Shown here one piece after another: positions 29,710 to 38,986 of a DNA stretch of 64,000 nt. Source of the DNA: Bradyrhizobium sp. B124. GTDB taxonomy: Bacteria > Pseudomonadota > Alphaproteobacteria > Rhizobiales > Xanthobacteraceae. A program made the translations under genes and the position numbers. The first letter of the stretch is position 1; each line of letters starts with the position of its first letter. Below the pieces are notes generated by a model. That model had not been told where the DNA came from. It saw nothing but the letters and a program-made list of their open reading frames with translations, and ran no database searches. The stretch is from NCBI RefSeq assembly GCF_038967635.1, contig NZ_CP152413.1:1-64000 (forward strand), given 5' to 3'.

Positions 29710-31341
29710 ATGGTTGGTGGTCGCGTTTGGGGTAGCGCGGGACACGTGATTGTCGCCTTGAGCATGACGGCTCTTGGCGCTTCGGTCGCCTTGTTTGATT
29801 CCACGGACCGCGCAAGGGCAGCAGACCGCCGGGGCAATTCGGGCGGCGGCGTCTTCGTCAACGAAATGAGCGACGTCCAGCGGGTCCGGGTGACAGTCAA
29901 CAAGTCACGCACGTTCAGGGTCGATTCGGCGTTTGCGACGATCGTCGCAGGCTCGCCGGATGTTGCCGACGTGAAGTCGCTGAGCGACCACCTGATCTAT
30001 GTCCAGGGCAAGAAGACCGGCACCACCAACGTTATCCTGTTCGACAGCTCGATGAAGCAGATCGGCATTCTCGATGTCGAGGTCACCGTCGATATCGGCA
30101 ATTTGCAGCAGAACATCGCGTCGAGCACGGGCACGCGCGGCATTCGCGTGTCAGCCTCCGAAGGCCAGGTGGTGCTGAGCGGGACGGCATCCGATGCGGT
30201 CGTCGCGGAGCGGGCGATGACGATCGCCAAGGGCAGCGTTCCCGAGGGCGGCATCGTCGTCAACGCCATGAGCGTTGCGGCGCCGCAGCAGGTGATGCTC
30301 GAGGTGCGCTTCCTTGAGGTCAACCGGCAGGCGGGACGCGACCTCGGGGTGAACCTTTGGGCGGCAAACGCCAATGGCACGAATGTCGCGAATACGGGAT
30401 TGGGGTCGGCCACGGCGGCGCGAGTGCCGATTGGTGGCATCAATACCAACGGCAATGTCGGTGCTCCTCCCACCGGGAGCCTTCCCGTGCTTGCTACGGC
30501 AGGCACGCTGATAGGTTCCGCCAGTGGCGTAGCTCCAGCTCCGTTCGGAAGCCTGCTGACGAGCATCTTGCGGACCAACAACGGCAGTTCGGTGGACCTG
30601 CTGATTACCGCACTGGAAACGAAGGGACTGATTCGCCGACTGGCGGAGCCGAACCTGACCACGCTTTCCGGCGATGCCGCACGCTTCCTGGCCGGCGGCG
30701 AATTTCCGGTGCCGATCCCGAACACAACGACAAATGGCTTCCCCACTGTCACGATCGAATACAAGAAGTTTGGTGTCGAGCTGGCCTTCGTGCCCACCGT
30801 GCTCTCGCGGGGCGTGATCAACCTCCGCGTCGAGCCATCGGTCAGCGAACTCGACTTCACCAATGCGATTACGATCCAGGGCACCACCGTTCCCTCACTA
30901 ACTCGCCGCGACGCGCGTACCACGGTCGAGCTGCGCGATGGCCAGAGCTTTGCCATCGCCGGCCTGCTGCAGACCCGCAACCGGCAGGATGTCTCGCAAC
31001 TGCCCTGGATCGGCTCAGTGCCGGTGATTGGAAGCCTGTTCGGCAGCAAGTCGTACCAGCAGGAGGAAACCGATCTGGTCATCATCGTGACGCCGCGCCT
31101 GGTCGCGCCGGCGGCACCCGGCCAGCAACTGGCATCACCGCTGGACTCGCGCCTGCCGGCCAACGACGTCGATTTCTTCCTCAACGGCCAGATGGAAGTC
31201 CGCAAGCGTTACGACGACTACGTCAATTCCGGCGGCGAGGTGAAGGGGCCCTACGGCCACATCATTGCGCCCGATGCGGTCGTGCGCGCTCCACCACCGG
31301 CCGTTGGTGCGAACCAGCCGGTCGTGAAAACCCTGAACTAG
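29710..31341 (+). CDS. cpaC: Tad outer-membrane secretin CpaC/RcpA
   Basis: Outer-membrane ring through which the Flp pilus passes. 543 residues from ATG 29710, chosen because AAGGGG lies 7 bases upstream and a signal peptide (VIVALSMTALGASVALF) follows at once; an upstream TTG (29677) is less likely. N-terminal pilus-formation domain with VTVNKSRTFRVDSAFATI, a BON-like segment (GTRGIRVSASEGQVVLSG), and the secretin core with FLAGGEFPVPIP, VEPSVSELD and WIGSVPVIGSLFGS. In this locus it lies after the tadE/G genes rather than between cpaB and cpaE. Confidence 0.94.
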   Translation: MVGGRVWGSAGHVIVALSMTALGASVALFDSTDRARAADRRGNSGGGVFVNEMSDVQRVRVTVNKSRTFRVDSAFATIVAGSPDVADVKSLSDHLIYVQGKKTGTTNVILFDSSMKQIGILDVEVTVDIGNLQQNIASSTGTRGIRVSASEGQVVLSGTASDAVVAERAMTIAKGSVPEGGIVVNAMSVAAPQQVMLEVRFLEVNRQAGRDLGVNLWAANANGTNVANTGLGSATAARVPIGGINTNGNVGAPPTGSLPVLATAGTLIGSASGVAPAPFGSLLTSILRTNNGSSVDLLITALETKGLIRRLAEPNLTTLSGDAARFLAGGEFPVPIPNTTTNGFPTVTIEYKKFGVELAFVPTVLSRGVINLRVEPSVSELDFTNAITIQGTTVPSLTRRDARTTVELRDGQSFAIAGLLQTRNRQDVSQLPWIGSVPVIGSLFGSKSYQQEETDLVIIVTPRLVAPAAPGQQLASPLDSRLPANDVDFFLNGQMEVRKRYDDYVNSGGEVKGPYGHIIAPDAVVRAPPPAVGANQPVVKTLN

Positions 31342-31353
31342 AGGAGCCGGGCG

Positions 31354-31746
31354 ATGACCATCAGGTATCTGGCTCTGCTCGCACCCGTCCTGCTCGGCGG
31401 CTGCTACGGCGTCTACGGGCATGACGAGATGGACCGCTACGTCCAGCGTTCCGACACCATCACGATGAGTGCCGGCAATGCGAAAGAGGTCAACGCCGTC
31501 ACCCACACGATCCACCCGTGGCCGGCCTATGTCGGCGATCGCAGGATCGCGTACGACGCGCGGCGGACGGGTGAGGCCGTGAAGCGCTACGGCACCACAA
31601 CACGGCCAGTCGATCAGCTTCCCGACATGGGTGATCCGACCAAGGCGATGGGTCAGCCGCCGCCCGTCACCACCATTCAGAATGTCAACACAACCGGACT
31701 GGGGGCAGGGACCGGAGGATCGGTGGCCGTCGGGGTAGGCAAGTAA
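31354..31746 (+). CDS. Small lipoprotein of the tad locus
   Basis: 130 residues. An N-terminal signal with lipobox LLGGC (Cys ~17) predicts an outer-membrane lipoprotein. Later motifs are SAGNAKEVNAVTHTIHPWP and VGDRRIAYDARRTGEA. It starts 12 bases after cpaC. It occupies the place where a CpaD/RcpB lipoprotein would be expected but is shorter, and I do not see CpaD features. It may be a rhizobial substitute or a secretin pilotin; this is inference. Confidence 0.75.
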   Translation: MTIRYLALLAPVLLGGCYGVYGHDEMDRYVQRSDTITMSAGNAKEVNAVTHTIHPWPAYVGDRRIAYDARRTGEAVKRYGTTTRPVDQLPDMGDPTKAMGQPPPVTTIQNVNTTGLGAGTGGSVAVGVGK

Positions 31747-31872
31747 CCAGCTGAAGGTTCAGCCTCTCAGGTACGTCCGTCTGTTGGGACAGAGAGTCTG
31801 GAAGTGAGGCTGTGACGTTGTGTTCTGGCGCTGACAGTGTCGTGCCGTCTGTTTCCTTTAGGTAGTTTCACA

Positions 31873-32463
31873 ATGGTTTGTCTGATGACGCAGGGAAGTC
31901 GCCGGAGCTGGGACATGGGACGAGGATTGCGGCGTCTCATTCCGGCGCTTGCCTGCTGCTGGCTGGCGGTGGGCCTTGGGGCCTGCGACTACACGACGCG
32001 GGAGGCCGCGATCGTGGCGCCGGTGGATCCGCCCGGCGGCGACCCCGTGCAGGAGCCGACCGACGTCAAATACTATCCCTCCGATGAGCCGGTGCGGATG
32101 GGGCTCGAGCAATACAACCGCGGCAATTACGGTATCGCCCAGCGCTATTTCAAGGACGCCGTCGAGAAATCGCCGAAGGACATCACGGCTTGGGTCGGGC
32201 TCGCGGCGAGCTATGATCGGATACGCCGCTTCGATCTTGCCGACCAGGCCTATGCGTCGGCGATCCGGCTTGGCGGCGAGACCGTTCAGATCCTGAACGA
32301 CCAGGGATATTCCTACATGCTGCGCGGCAATCTGAGCGCGGCGCGGAAAAAGTTCGAGAAGGCGTATTCGCTCGATCCGGGCAATCCGGTGATCGCCAAC
32401 AACCTTGAGCTTCTCAACGGCAGCCGGAAGTTCATCGAGCGACCGCCGAACAATCAGCCATAG
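31873..32463 (+). CDS. tadD: TadD-like TPR lipoprotein
   Basis: 196 residues from ATG 31873, with AGG about 10 bases upstream; GTG 31837, ATG 31885 and ATG 31915 are alternatives. A signal ends in a lipobox (VGLGAC). At least three TPR units follow (for example YNRGNYGIAQRYFKDAVEKS and DQGYSYMLRGNLSAARKKFE). TadD proteins are TPR lipoproteins required for Tad pilus assembly. A perfect 9-bp inverted repeat overlaps its stop codon. Confidence 0.82.
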   Translation: MVCLMTQGSRRSWDMGRGLRRLIPALACCWLAVGLGACDYTTREAAIVAPVDPPGGDPVQEPTDVKYYPSDEPVRMGLEQYNRGNYGIAQRYFKDAVEKSPKDITAWVGLAASYDRIRRFDLADQAYASAIRLGGETVQILNDQGYSYMLRGNLSAARKKFEKAYSLDPGNPVIANNLELLNGSRKFIERPPNNQP

Positions 32464-32471
32464 GCTGATTG
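32451..32471. terminator. Perfect inverted repeat at the convergent gene ends
   Basis: CAATCAGCC, a 3-base centre, then GGCTGATTG, overlapping the TAG stop of the TPR gene. It lies between two converging genes and could act as a bidirectional terminator. No T run follows on either strand and the loop is tight, so confidence is low. Confidence 0.35.
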
Positions 32472-32522
32472 CGAAACGGTAGCCTGATCTTAACGAGGCG
32501 TTTGGACGGTGGGGTCGATGCT

Positions 32523-34778
32523 TCACCAGCGCCCGAGCTTGGCATCGAGAACGGCGCCGAGAATGTTAGCATAGTCATCGGTCCAGGCAACCCGCGCGCC
32601 GGGATCGAGGCGCGTCCATCCCTGCGACGGTAGATCGCCAAGGTCCTTTACGTCCCGGGCAAACACGACCACGTCAGATGCAGTCCTTGCATCTTCTTGT
32701 GGAGTCGTCGGGGGAAGCTCAGCTTTGCCAAAGGCGACGAGGCCTTCGGCAAGGCCGACCGCGGCGGCCGGCCCCCGCAGCGCCATGTGCCGGTTCGAGA
32801 TGTGCAGAACGATGACGCCATGGGCAGTGAGGTGTGCCATATATCCGGTAAACGCTTCGCGGGTCAGCAAGTGCACGGGAATCGCATCGGAGGAGAAGGC
32901 GTCGAGCACGATCAGATCGTAGCGCTCCGGTGACGCCGTCAGGGTGAGCCGCGCATCTCCGAGCACAATGCGGATATCCGGTCCGCATTCCGACAGGAAA
33001 TGAAACAGTGCCGGGTCGCGCGCGATGCGGACCACTTGCGGATCGAGTTCGAAGTACGTCCACTCCTCGCCGTCCTGCCGATGGCAGGCGAGGCTGCCGG
33101 TGCCGAGCCCCACTGCTGCCACGCGCGTCAGCCGCCCCTGTGCATGCCGGGCCGCCGCGATCGCGTCGCTGATCGGCCCGCCGACATAATAATACGTGGT
33201 CGGTTCGGGACGGCCTTTGATCGGCGTCCCATCGGCATTGCGTACACGCTCGGCGCCGTGCGCGGTCGTGCCATGCATCAGGAGACGAAATTGCCCGGAG
33301 CGGTCCTCGACCACGCGATGCACGCCGAAGAAGCTGCGGACTTGCTCAATCGGTGCGAAGAGGGGATCGATCCTGGCAATCGCGAAGGCGAACACCGCAA
33401 GGCCGAAGAATACGGCCGGTTGCCGACGCACCAGTACCATCGCGCCGGCCAGCAAAATTAGCACGATGTCGATCGGCCGCGCCGCGCTGGCCGGAATGTG
33501 AAGGTGCAGCCAGACGATGCCGAGGGTCAGCGCGGCCAATGCCAGACCGGGGCCACTTTGCCGCAACATCCGGTGCGGCCCACCGTCAAACGCGCCGGGC
33601 ATTGCCAGCAACGCGGCCAGCACCAGGATGGGATACTCGGCGACACCATCAAATATGTGCGGCGCGATCAACCCGGCAAAGATTCCGCCGATCATGCCGC
33701 CGAATGATGTCCACAGGTAGAATTCCGTCAGGCGCGCCGGCTCAGGCCGGCGGCGATAGAGTTCGCCGTGGCAAGCGAGTGCGATCACCAGGAAGCTCGC
33801 GAGATGCATCACCAGCAGGACGCCAAAATACGGCCGCACCACGACAGATGCAGTGGAGACGAGCGCCACAGCGGCAAACGGCACCAGCTTCAATACGGTC
33901 TTGTGCGCGACCCAGGCACGCTCGCGAAAGATCGCCACAAAGGTCAGAAGGTAGAGTGACAGCGGCAATACCCACAGAAACGGCGCTGCCGCCAGGTCGA
34001 CTGAGATCGCAGCCGTGACGGCGACCACGAGGCCGGCCGGAATCGCGGCGAGCACGGTCCACATCGTTCGTTCGGCGGCCGTGGGGGCAGCGGCCGTTCC
34101 GGGACTTGCCTGGTCGATCGAGCGCCCGGCCGCGCCAGCGACGACGATCGCCGCGGCCACGATCAGCAAGGTCAAAAGAAAATAGCCGAACGACCACAGC
34201 TGGATCTGTGTCCGCAACGTCAACAGCGGCTCGACCACAAAGGGATAGGTCATGAGCGCGACGAACGAGCCCAGATTGGAAGCCGCATACAAGAGGTAGG
34301 GATTGGCAGCCTGCGGATGACCGCTCGCCGCGAACCAGTTTTGCAGCAGGGGAGCGGTCGCGGCGAGTGCGACGAACACCAAGCCGATCGAGGCGGCAAA
34401 TAATGCCAACAGCCAGAGTTCGAGCCCTTGCTGTGACGCCGCTTCGAAGCCATGAGCTATGCCGACCGGCAATGTCGCGGCGGCAATTGCCAGCAACCCC
34501 AGATGAACGAGAGCCGATGGCCCTGGCGACAACGTACGGCTGAGCACGTGAGCGTAGGCGTAGCCCAGCAGCAGCGCTGACTGGAAGAAGACCATTGCAA
34601 CCGACCAGATGGCTGCAGCACCGCCAAGCCGGGGCAGCACCATCTTTGCAAACATCGGTTCAATCGCAAACAGCAGGAGCGCAGAGAGGAAAAGCGCCGC
34701 AGGATATATCACGGGCGCAAAACGCAGTGCGGGCGCGGATATCATCGTTTGGAGGTTTACCTGGCCATCAAAATGCAT
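32523..34778 (-). CDS. Membrane-fused spermidine synthase-like protein
   Basis: 751 residues. The N-terminal ~480 residues form about 12-14 membrane helices, starting ALFLSALLLFAIEPMFAKMV, typical of the MFS-like domain fused to spermidine synthase in this family. The C-terminus (~520-751) is a SAM/dcSAM Rossmann domain with VGLGTGSLA, YFELDPQVVRIA and LIVLDAFSSDAIPVHLLT, as in polyamine aminopropyltransferases. Whether it makes a polyamine is not established for the family. ATG 34778 opens the frame; ATG 34745 (MISAPALRF) is an alternative. Confidence 0.85.
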   Translation of the reverse strand: MHFDGQVNLQTMISAPALRFAPVIYPAALFLSALLLFAIEPMFAKMVLPRLGGAAAIWSVAMVFFQSALLLGYAYAHVLSRTLSPGPSALVHLGLLAIAAATLPVGIAHGFEAASQQGLELWLLALFAASIGLVFVALAATAPLLQNWFAASGHPQAANPYLLYAASNLGSFVALMTYPFVVEPLLTLRTQIQLWSFGYFLLTLLIVAAAIVVAGAAGRSIDQASPGTAAAPTAAERTMWTVLAAIPAGLVVAVTAAISVDLAAAPFLWVLPLSLYLLTFVAIFRERAWVAHKTVLKLVPFAAVALVSTASVVVRPYFGVLLVMHLASFLVIALACHGELYRRRPEPARLTEFYLWTSFGGMIGGIFAGLIAPHIFDGVAEYPILVLAALLAMPGAFDGGPHRMLRQSGPGLALAALTLGIVWLHLHIPASAARPIDIVLILLAGAMVLVRRQPAVFFGLAVFAFAIARIDPLFAPIEQVRSFFGVHRVVEDRSGQFRLLMHGTTAHGAERVRNADGTPIKGRPEPTTYYYVGGPISDAIAAARHAQGRLTRVAAVGLGTGSLACHRQDGEEWTYFELDPQVVRIARDPALFHFLSECGPDIRIVLGDARLTLTASPERYDLIVLDAFSSDAIPVHLLTREAFTGYMAHLTAHGVIVLHISNRHMALRGPAAAVGLAEGLVAFGKAELPPTTPQEDARTASDVVVFARDVKDLGDLPSQGWTRLDPGARVAWTDDYANILGAVLDAKLGRW

Positions 34779-35109
34779 GTTGTTTCTGAATTGTCATGCG
34801 GCACGCCGTGCCAAACTAACGTCTAAAAATCGCCGGTATCGAAACTGAAAAGGCTACGAGATCGCCAGGATGGTCTCATCCCCGAAGAAAAACATGTCCA
34901 AGAATAGCATCATCGCGTGGATTCAGGAAACTCTACCTGTCGGGCCTACCAAGGCACCCAGAGTCCGGTGGTGTGACCCTAGTTCGGCATCAACACCGCA
35001 TCGACATGGCGGCTGTTTCTTCCGCTGATGATGATCGCGCCTTTGCGGGTCGCTAATCTCGCACCGATCAGTCGCGGCATTTTCTCCGTCAGCGGTGACG
35101 GCAGCGGAA
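34779..35109. other. Gap with no confident gene
   Basis: About 330 bp between two leftward genes. The left part is AT-richer and is the likely promoter region of the membrane spermidine-synthase-like gene. The right part has an open minus frame that looks like a decayed coding fragment, but I cannot identify it. Confidence 0.4.
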
Positions 35110-35961
35110 TCATTCCGCCGGTGACGGGATCACCGACGTTGATCGGCGTTCCGCCGGCGCCGGCCGAAGGGGTTGCCCGGACGCTCGATGCCGCAAATGT
35201 CGGATTGGCCAGATCACGCTATTGATGATGTCCACGCGTTCGGCCGGCACGAGCCCCGTTGCAGGATATTCGTCTGGTTTCGGCACGCACGCCGTGCCAA
35301 ACAGAATGTCCCAGAACGGAAAAAAGGCGGCAAAGTTTTTGTCCCGATGCTCGGGCAGGACCGAGTGATGGACGCGATGCCATTGCGGGTTGTTGATCCA
35401 CGTCACATACCGACCGAGCGGGATGCGCACGTTCAGGTGAGCACAAGCGTCGGGAAGAAAAAAGATGACGCCCGTGGCGATCGCTATATCCGGTGGGATT
35501 CGAAATAGGATCGCCAGAATAGGAAGTAAGGCGTCAGCCAGGACGCGCTCGAGCCAATAGTGCCGGGCACCGGTAATGAACGTCACGGCGTTTGCGCTGT
35601 GATGGAACGAATGCATCGACCAAAGAAACGGGATGGCATGCTGGAGACGATGGAATGTGTACTTGTAGAGATCTAGCACCACCACCACGAATGCGAGAGA
35701 GACGTACCACCAGTAGCCTTCGGTCGGTAGGTGAATCCAGCCGACCCCGGTAATGCTCGCTATCTTGCCCGCGACAATTGCTGCTAGTGGAGCGAGCGAG
35801 ATTGACAATCCGAGGTTGGCAATAACCGCAAGCCAATCGTCCTGAAATTCGGAGGCGGGGACGTCCGCGATAGGCCATTTCTTCTCAACAAGGCGACTGC
35901 CGTAGATGGCTCCCAGCAACAGCGCCAAGTAAAAGGCAGCATGCGCAATTTCACTCGACAT
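35110..35961 (-). CDS. Sterol desaturase/fatty-acid hydroxylase family protein 1
   Basis: 283 residues. Non-haem di-iron membrane hydroxylase family: the three His clusters are visible as HRLQH, HSFHHS and HRVHHS, within several membrane helices (for example AAFYLALLLGAIYGS at the N-terminus). Members hydroxylate or desaturate lipids such as sterols, hopanoids or fatty acids; the substrate here is unknown. The last ~35 residues look non-conserved. A second family member is encoded at 36951 on the other strand. Confidence 0.88.
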   Translation of the reverse strand: MSSEIAHAAFYLALLLGAIYGSRLVEKKWPIADVPASEFQDDWLAVIANLGLSISLAPLAAIVAGKIASITGVGWIHLPTEGYWWYVSLAFVVVVLDLYKYTFHRLQHAIPFLWSMHSFHHSANAVTFITGARHYWLERVLADALLPILAILFRIPPDIAIATGVIFFLPDACAHLNVRIPLGRYVTWINNPQWHRVHHSVLPEHRDKNFAAFFPFWDILFGTACVPKPDEYPATGLVPAERVDIINSVIWPIRHLRHRASGQPLRPAPAERRSTSVIPSPAE

Positions 35962-36540
35962 ACGAAATGACTCGCCGATTAAATGTAGTCCTTGGTCGGT
36001 AGGGCAGGCCCTTGGCGTTGCCAGCGAAAATCAAATGCCAATAAAAATACGAGACAAGATCGAAAGCATCCGCCGTCTGGATGCTGAAAAAGTTATACTT
36101 CCTCAAACCTCAAGCAAGCGCAAGCCGGGATTTTTGCGGGATTCCGTCGCGTGTTGGTCCCAACTCGCTTGGACTGAGGAAAGATAACGCGCGTCGCGCA
36201 GCGCTTCCTTAAGGAAGGCTTGGATCACCGCTTTAACCATATTTGGCTTACGGCTGCCGTGCGAACGAGCCAGCAGGAGACGAGCTTTCGATCGACCGAA
36301 ATATAGCTGCGTTCTCTATATGTTCAATGTTCCAGGGGCAAGGCGTTTGCTCTGCTGCCCAATTGCACGTTCGAGCTGGCCGCTCGGGCAGCAACAAATC
36401 CGGAGGAAGCGCCATTGAGGCGCGGGGCGGCTCGGTGAACGCCGGAAGCTTGGGAAAATATAAAGGTTTTTGGCTTAGACACCCTCCAATTGCATCCTCG
36501 CCGGTCCTTTCAACTTCGCCATTGCCTCAGGATCCTTCGA
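35962..36540. other. Divergent intergenic region
   Basis: About 580 bp between divergent genes, expected to hold promoters for both sides. A 14-bp perfect palindrome (CTTCCTTAAGGAAG) lies at 36205-36218. An open frame from 36243 shows no protein-like composition. No gene is called. Confidence 0.45.
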
Positions 36541-36870
36541 ATGACCAAACCAGGCATCTTCAGCATCGAGGGCCTAAAGGCGAATTGGGTCAAAACGCTC
36601 TGGCTGCTTTCCTGCTTACTGCTGGGGTGCGCCGACCTCGTGACGACGAATGTGATCCTGGATCTCGGGATGGGCGAACTGAACCCGTTCATGAGGCTGG
36701 CTCAGACCTGGCTCGGCGTCTGGTGGCTTGTTCCCAAGCTCGGTTTGACGTTTCTCGTGACGTGGCTCCTTTGGCGCAGCAAGAACGTTTACAACGTTGC
36801 CCTTGTGGTGGCCTTCTGCTCCACGCCCGTACTGAACAACCTCGTCCTCATCATCGCCGGCACGAACTGA
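36541..36870 (+). CDS. DUF5658-like small membrane protein
   Basis: 109 residues with about three membrane helices. Its core LADLVTTNVILDLGMGELNPFM and TWLGVWWLVPKLGL fits the DUF5658 pattern as I remember it; function unknown. A paralogue with an extra N-terminal domain lies at 38372-38809 on the other strand. ATG 36541 is preceded by GGA at good spacing; a longer frame from 36490 adds an unlikely basic extension. Confidence 0.7.
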   Translation: MTKPGIFSIEGLKANWVKTLWLLSCLLLGCADLVTTNVILDLGMGELNPFMRLAQTWLGVWWLVPKLGLTFLVTWLLWRSKNVYNVALVVAFCSTPVLNNLVLIIAGTN

Positions 36871-36950
36871 ACCGGTCGCTTCGCCTCAGCACAATTGGCG
36901 AATTGGTAGGCAAGTGGTAGAGTTCCGCTATCTTCGAGGCGGCCATTTGC

Positions 36951-37811
36951 ATGGATGAGCTATTTGGACTGAGCAAATTTTTGCTGACGCTTTTGATCTT
37001 CGTTCCGATCGAGCGGTTGTTTGCTGCGAGGCCTCAGAAGATATTCAGACGCGGCCTGCTGACCGATCTGGCCTTCCAGTTTGTCAACGGGTGGCTGATC
37101 CTGATCGGCGTGATTGTTATCGTCACGATGGCCATTCTGGTCAATCAATCCATGCTGCCGTCGGCGGTGAAGCATATGATCGACGGTCTTCCTTATTGGG
37201 TGCAAGTGGTCCTCGTGATCCTGATCGGGGACCTCGGGGTCTACTGGACCCACCGCATCCTGCATGCCGTGCCCGCCATGTGGCAGATGCATGCGGTCCA
37301 TCACGCTGTCGAAGAACTGGACTGGCTCGCTGCGGTTCATCAGCACCCGCTTGACGTGGCATTCATGAAAGCCGGCTCGCTGTTTCCGCTCTACGCGCTC
37401 GGCTTCTCCACAGAAGCGATCGGGACTTACTTCCTCGTCTACTACTGGCAGGCCTATCTCGTTCACGCCAATGTATGCTTGAGCTACGGCCCTCTACGGT
37501 ACGTCTTGGTGTCGCCCGAGTTTCATCACTGGCACCACAGCAGCGAGGTGGAAGCCAAGGATAAAAACTTCGCCGGCGTATTCTCGTTCTACGATTGGCT
37601 GTTCGGAAGTGTCTACCTTCCAAGGGAGAAAAAGCCGAAGACATTTGGCGTTGGTCATCCGATGCCATCCGGATATTTGCGGCTTTTGGCGCACCCGTTT
37701 CGCGTATGGACATCGCGCCAAAGGCGCGATGATCAGTTAAGTCGTGCATCGTCTTCCGGCGTAGTTCGTCCGGGCCAAGACGAACTGACCTCGCGGGAAC
37801 GATCGCGCTAG
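36951..37811 (+). CDS. Sterol desaturase/fatty-acid hydroxylase family protein 2
   Basis: 286 residues. The di-iron His clusters are visible: HRILH, HAVHHAVEE and HHWHHSSE, plus HQHP between them. Membrane helices fill the first ~100 residues. It is paralogous in family, though not closely, to the protein at 35110. The C-terminal ~35 residues are basic and probably not conserved. ATG 36951 follows a GGCGGCC stretch. Lipid hydroxylation is the expected activity; substrate unknown. Confidence 0.88.
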   Translation: MDELFGLSKFLLTLLIFVPIERLFAARPQKIFRRGLLTDLAFQFVNGWLILIGVIVIVTMAILVNQSMLPSAVKHMIDGLPYWVQVVLVILIGDLGVYWTHRILHAVPAMWQMHAVHHAVEELDWLAAVHQHPLDVAFMKAGSLFPLYALGFSTEAIGTYFLVYYWQAYLVHANVCLSYGPLRYVLVSPEFHHWHHSSEVEAKDKNFAGVFSFYDWLFGSVYLPREKKPKTFGVGHPMPSGYLRLLAHPFRVWTSRQRRDDQLSRASSSGVVRPGQDELTSRERSR

Positions 37812-38290
37812 GTCTGAAAGCGATGTCTCTTAATCTCCCTTGGGAGCAACAAACGTCTAGTCTGAGCAGAATTGAGCAGCCCTTCGAATAAGACGAAGAC
37901 CTCGCGCGCCTGGACGTAGACATCGGTGTTGATGGAATGCTGATCAAAGCCGTGCGACGCCAGACGCGTCTCGATCTCGGACGACATCCATTCTCCGGAC
38001 GAATGAGCGAGGACCGTTGTTAAATGAACAAGGCCCGTCGCTTGGTCGATACCTGTCGTTTCAATCGTTGCGATCTCATGGTTCCCTAGGCACTTGCGGA
38101 ATAAATCCAATCCACCTCCAATGACCCCGGCAAACTCCGCCCCTGCATTGCAGGCGCTCCTATCGACCATTCGGAGCGCTGCGATCCGAGGTCACGGGAG
38201 CTTAATGCCGAACAACTGAGGAGCCTCGCCGGTCTCGACGCAGCGCCAGAATTTCTTTCTCGCCGTCAGTCGTAAGTGTTGGTGCATCTT
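37808..38290 (-). pseudogene. Chimeric remnant of YqaJ-ERF cassette
   Basis: Reading leftward, this piece starts with sequence matching the end of the YqaJ exonuclease gene at 42.7 kb (KKFWRCVETGE type). It then has an ERF N-terminal fragment ([29 protein letters not shown]) and jumps directly to the C-terminus of the third cassette gene (EIETRLASHGFDQHS to LLNSAQTRRLLL). The internal deletions join parts of three genes, so it is a relic, not a functional protein. At the YqaJ-like end it preserves the ungapped reading that the 42.7-kb copy has lost. Confidence 0.75.
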
Positions 38291-38371
38291 ATCCAACGCT
38301 ATCCTCGGCGGTTGCGTGTGCTGGAACGTTATTGGAGGCCTCGTGGCAACCGCGGAAATATGCTGAGCGTT

Positions 38372-38809
38372 TCAGTTCGATCCAGTGATAATGAGCAAAT
38401 TGTTTAATACAGGCGTACAGCAGAACGCCACCACCAGAGCGATGTTGTACGGGTTGTTGCTTCGCCAAAGCAACCACATCATGACATACGTCAAGCCGAG
38501 CTTAGGGATCAGCCACCAAGCACCGAGCCATGTTTGAGCAATGTGCATAAACGGGTTCAACTCACCGAGACCAAGATTCAGGATCGTGTTGGTAGTGAAG
38601 AGATCGGCTAGTCCAAGAAGTAAAACGGAAAGCACCAGGAATGTCTTAGCCAGGTAACCCGGCTCTAAGATGATTTCGTAAGCGATTGCGACGCCGTGAG
38701 GGTCGTTCTGCTTAAGCCAAGGCTGCGCGGCCTCGCTGGTCGCAAAAACCTTCAGGTACTGCGGATCGCCAATGTTCTTGCTTGTGTCTGTGTAGATCCA
38801 AACTTTCAT
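38372..38809 (-). CDS. DUF5658-like membrane protein with N-terminal extension
   Basis: 145 residues. The first ~50 (KVWIYTDTSKNIGDPQYLKVF) resemble a small soluble domain seen as a free-standing protein in Bradyrhizobium. The rest is a three-helix DUF5658-like part (LADLFTTNTILNLGLGELNP), paralogous to the protein at 36541. It therefore looks like a domain fusion. ATG at 38809. Function unknown. Confidence 0.7.
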   Translation of the reverse strand: MKVWIYTDTSKNIGDPQYLKVFATSEAAQPWLKQNDPHGVAIAYEIILEPGYLAKTFLVLSVLLLGLADLFTTNTILNLGLGELNPFMHIAQTWLGAWWLIPKLGLTYVMMWLLWRSNNPYNIALVVAFCCTPVLNNLLIITGSN

Positions 38810-38986
38810 TTTTACATCTCAAACAAGGATAGAGTTTAATCTCGGCGAGCCCGGAGAAAATTCAACTAAAGGGTCATGACCTCGGTTAGCGCATCTGCTC
38901 TAGCTCCAACAAGCATAACGGCAATTCAAGATCGGTACCACCGCAACTGCCGCTCGGAGCGCAAGGCGAGGCGCCGACGCGCGGGT

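Noticed and set aside
36243..36920. 225-codon plus frame over the divergent intergenic region
   Set aside because: It overlaps the better supported DUF5658-like gene in another frame and has atypical composition.
36898..36950. GGTAGGCAAGTGGTAGAGTTC looked like a tRNA D-arm
   Set aside because: There is no acceptor stem, anticodon stem or T-loop at the required distances.
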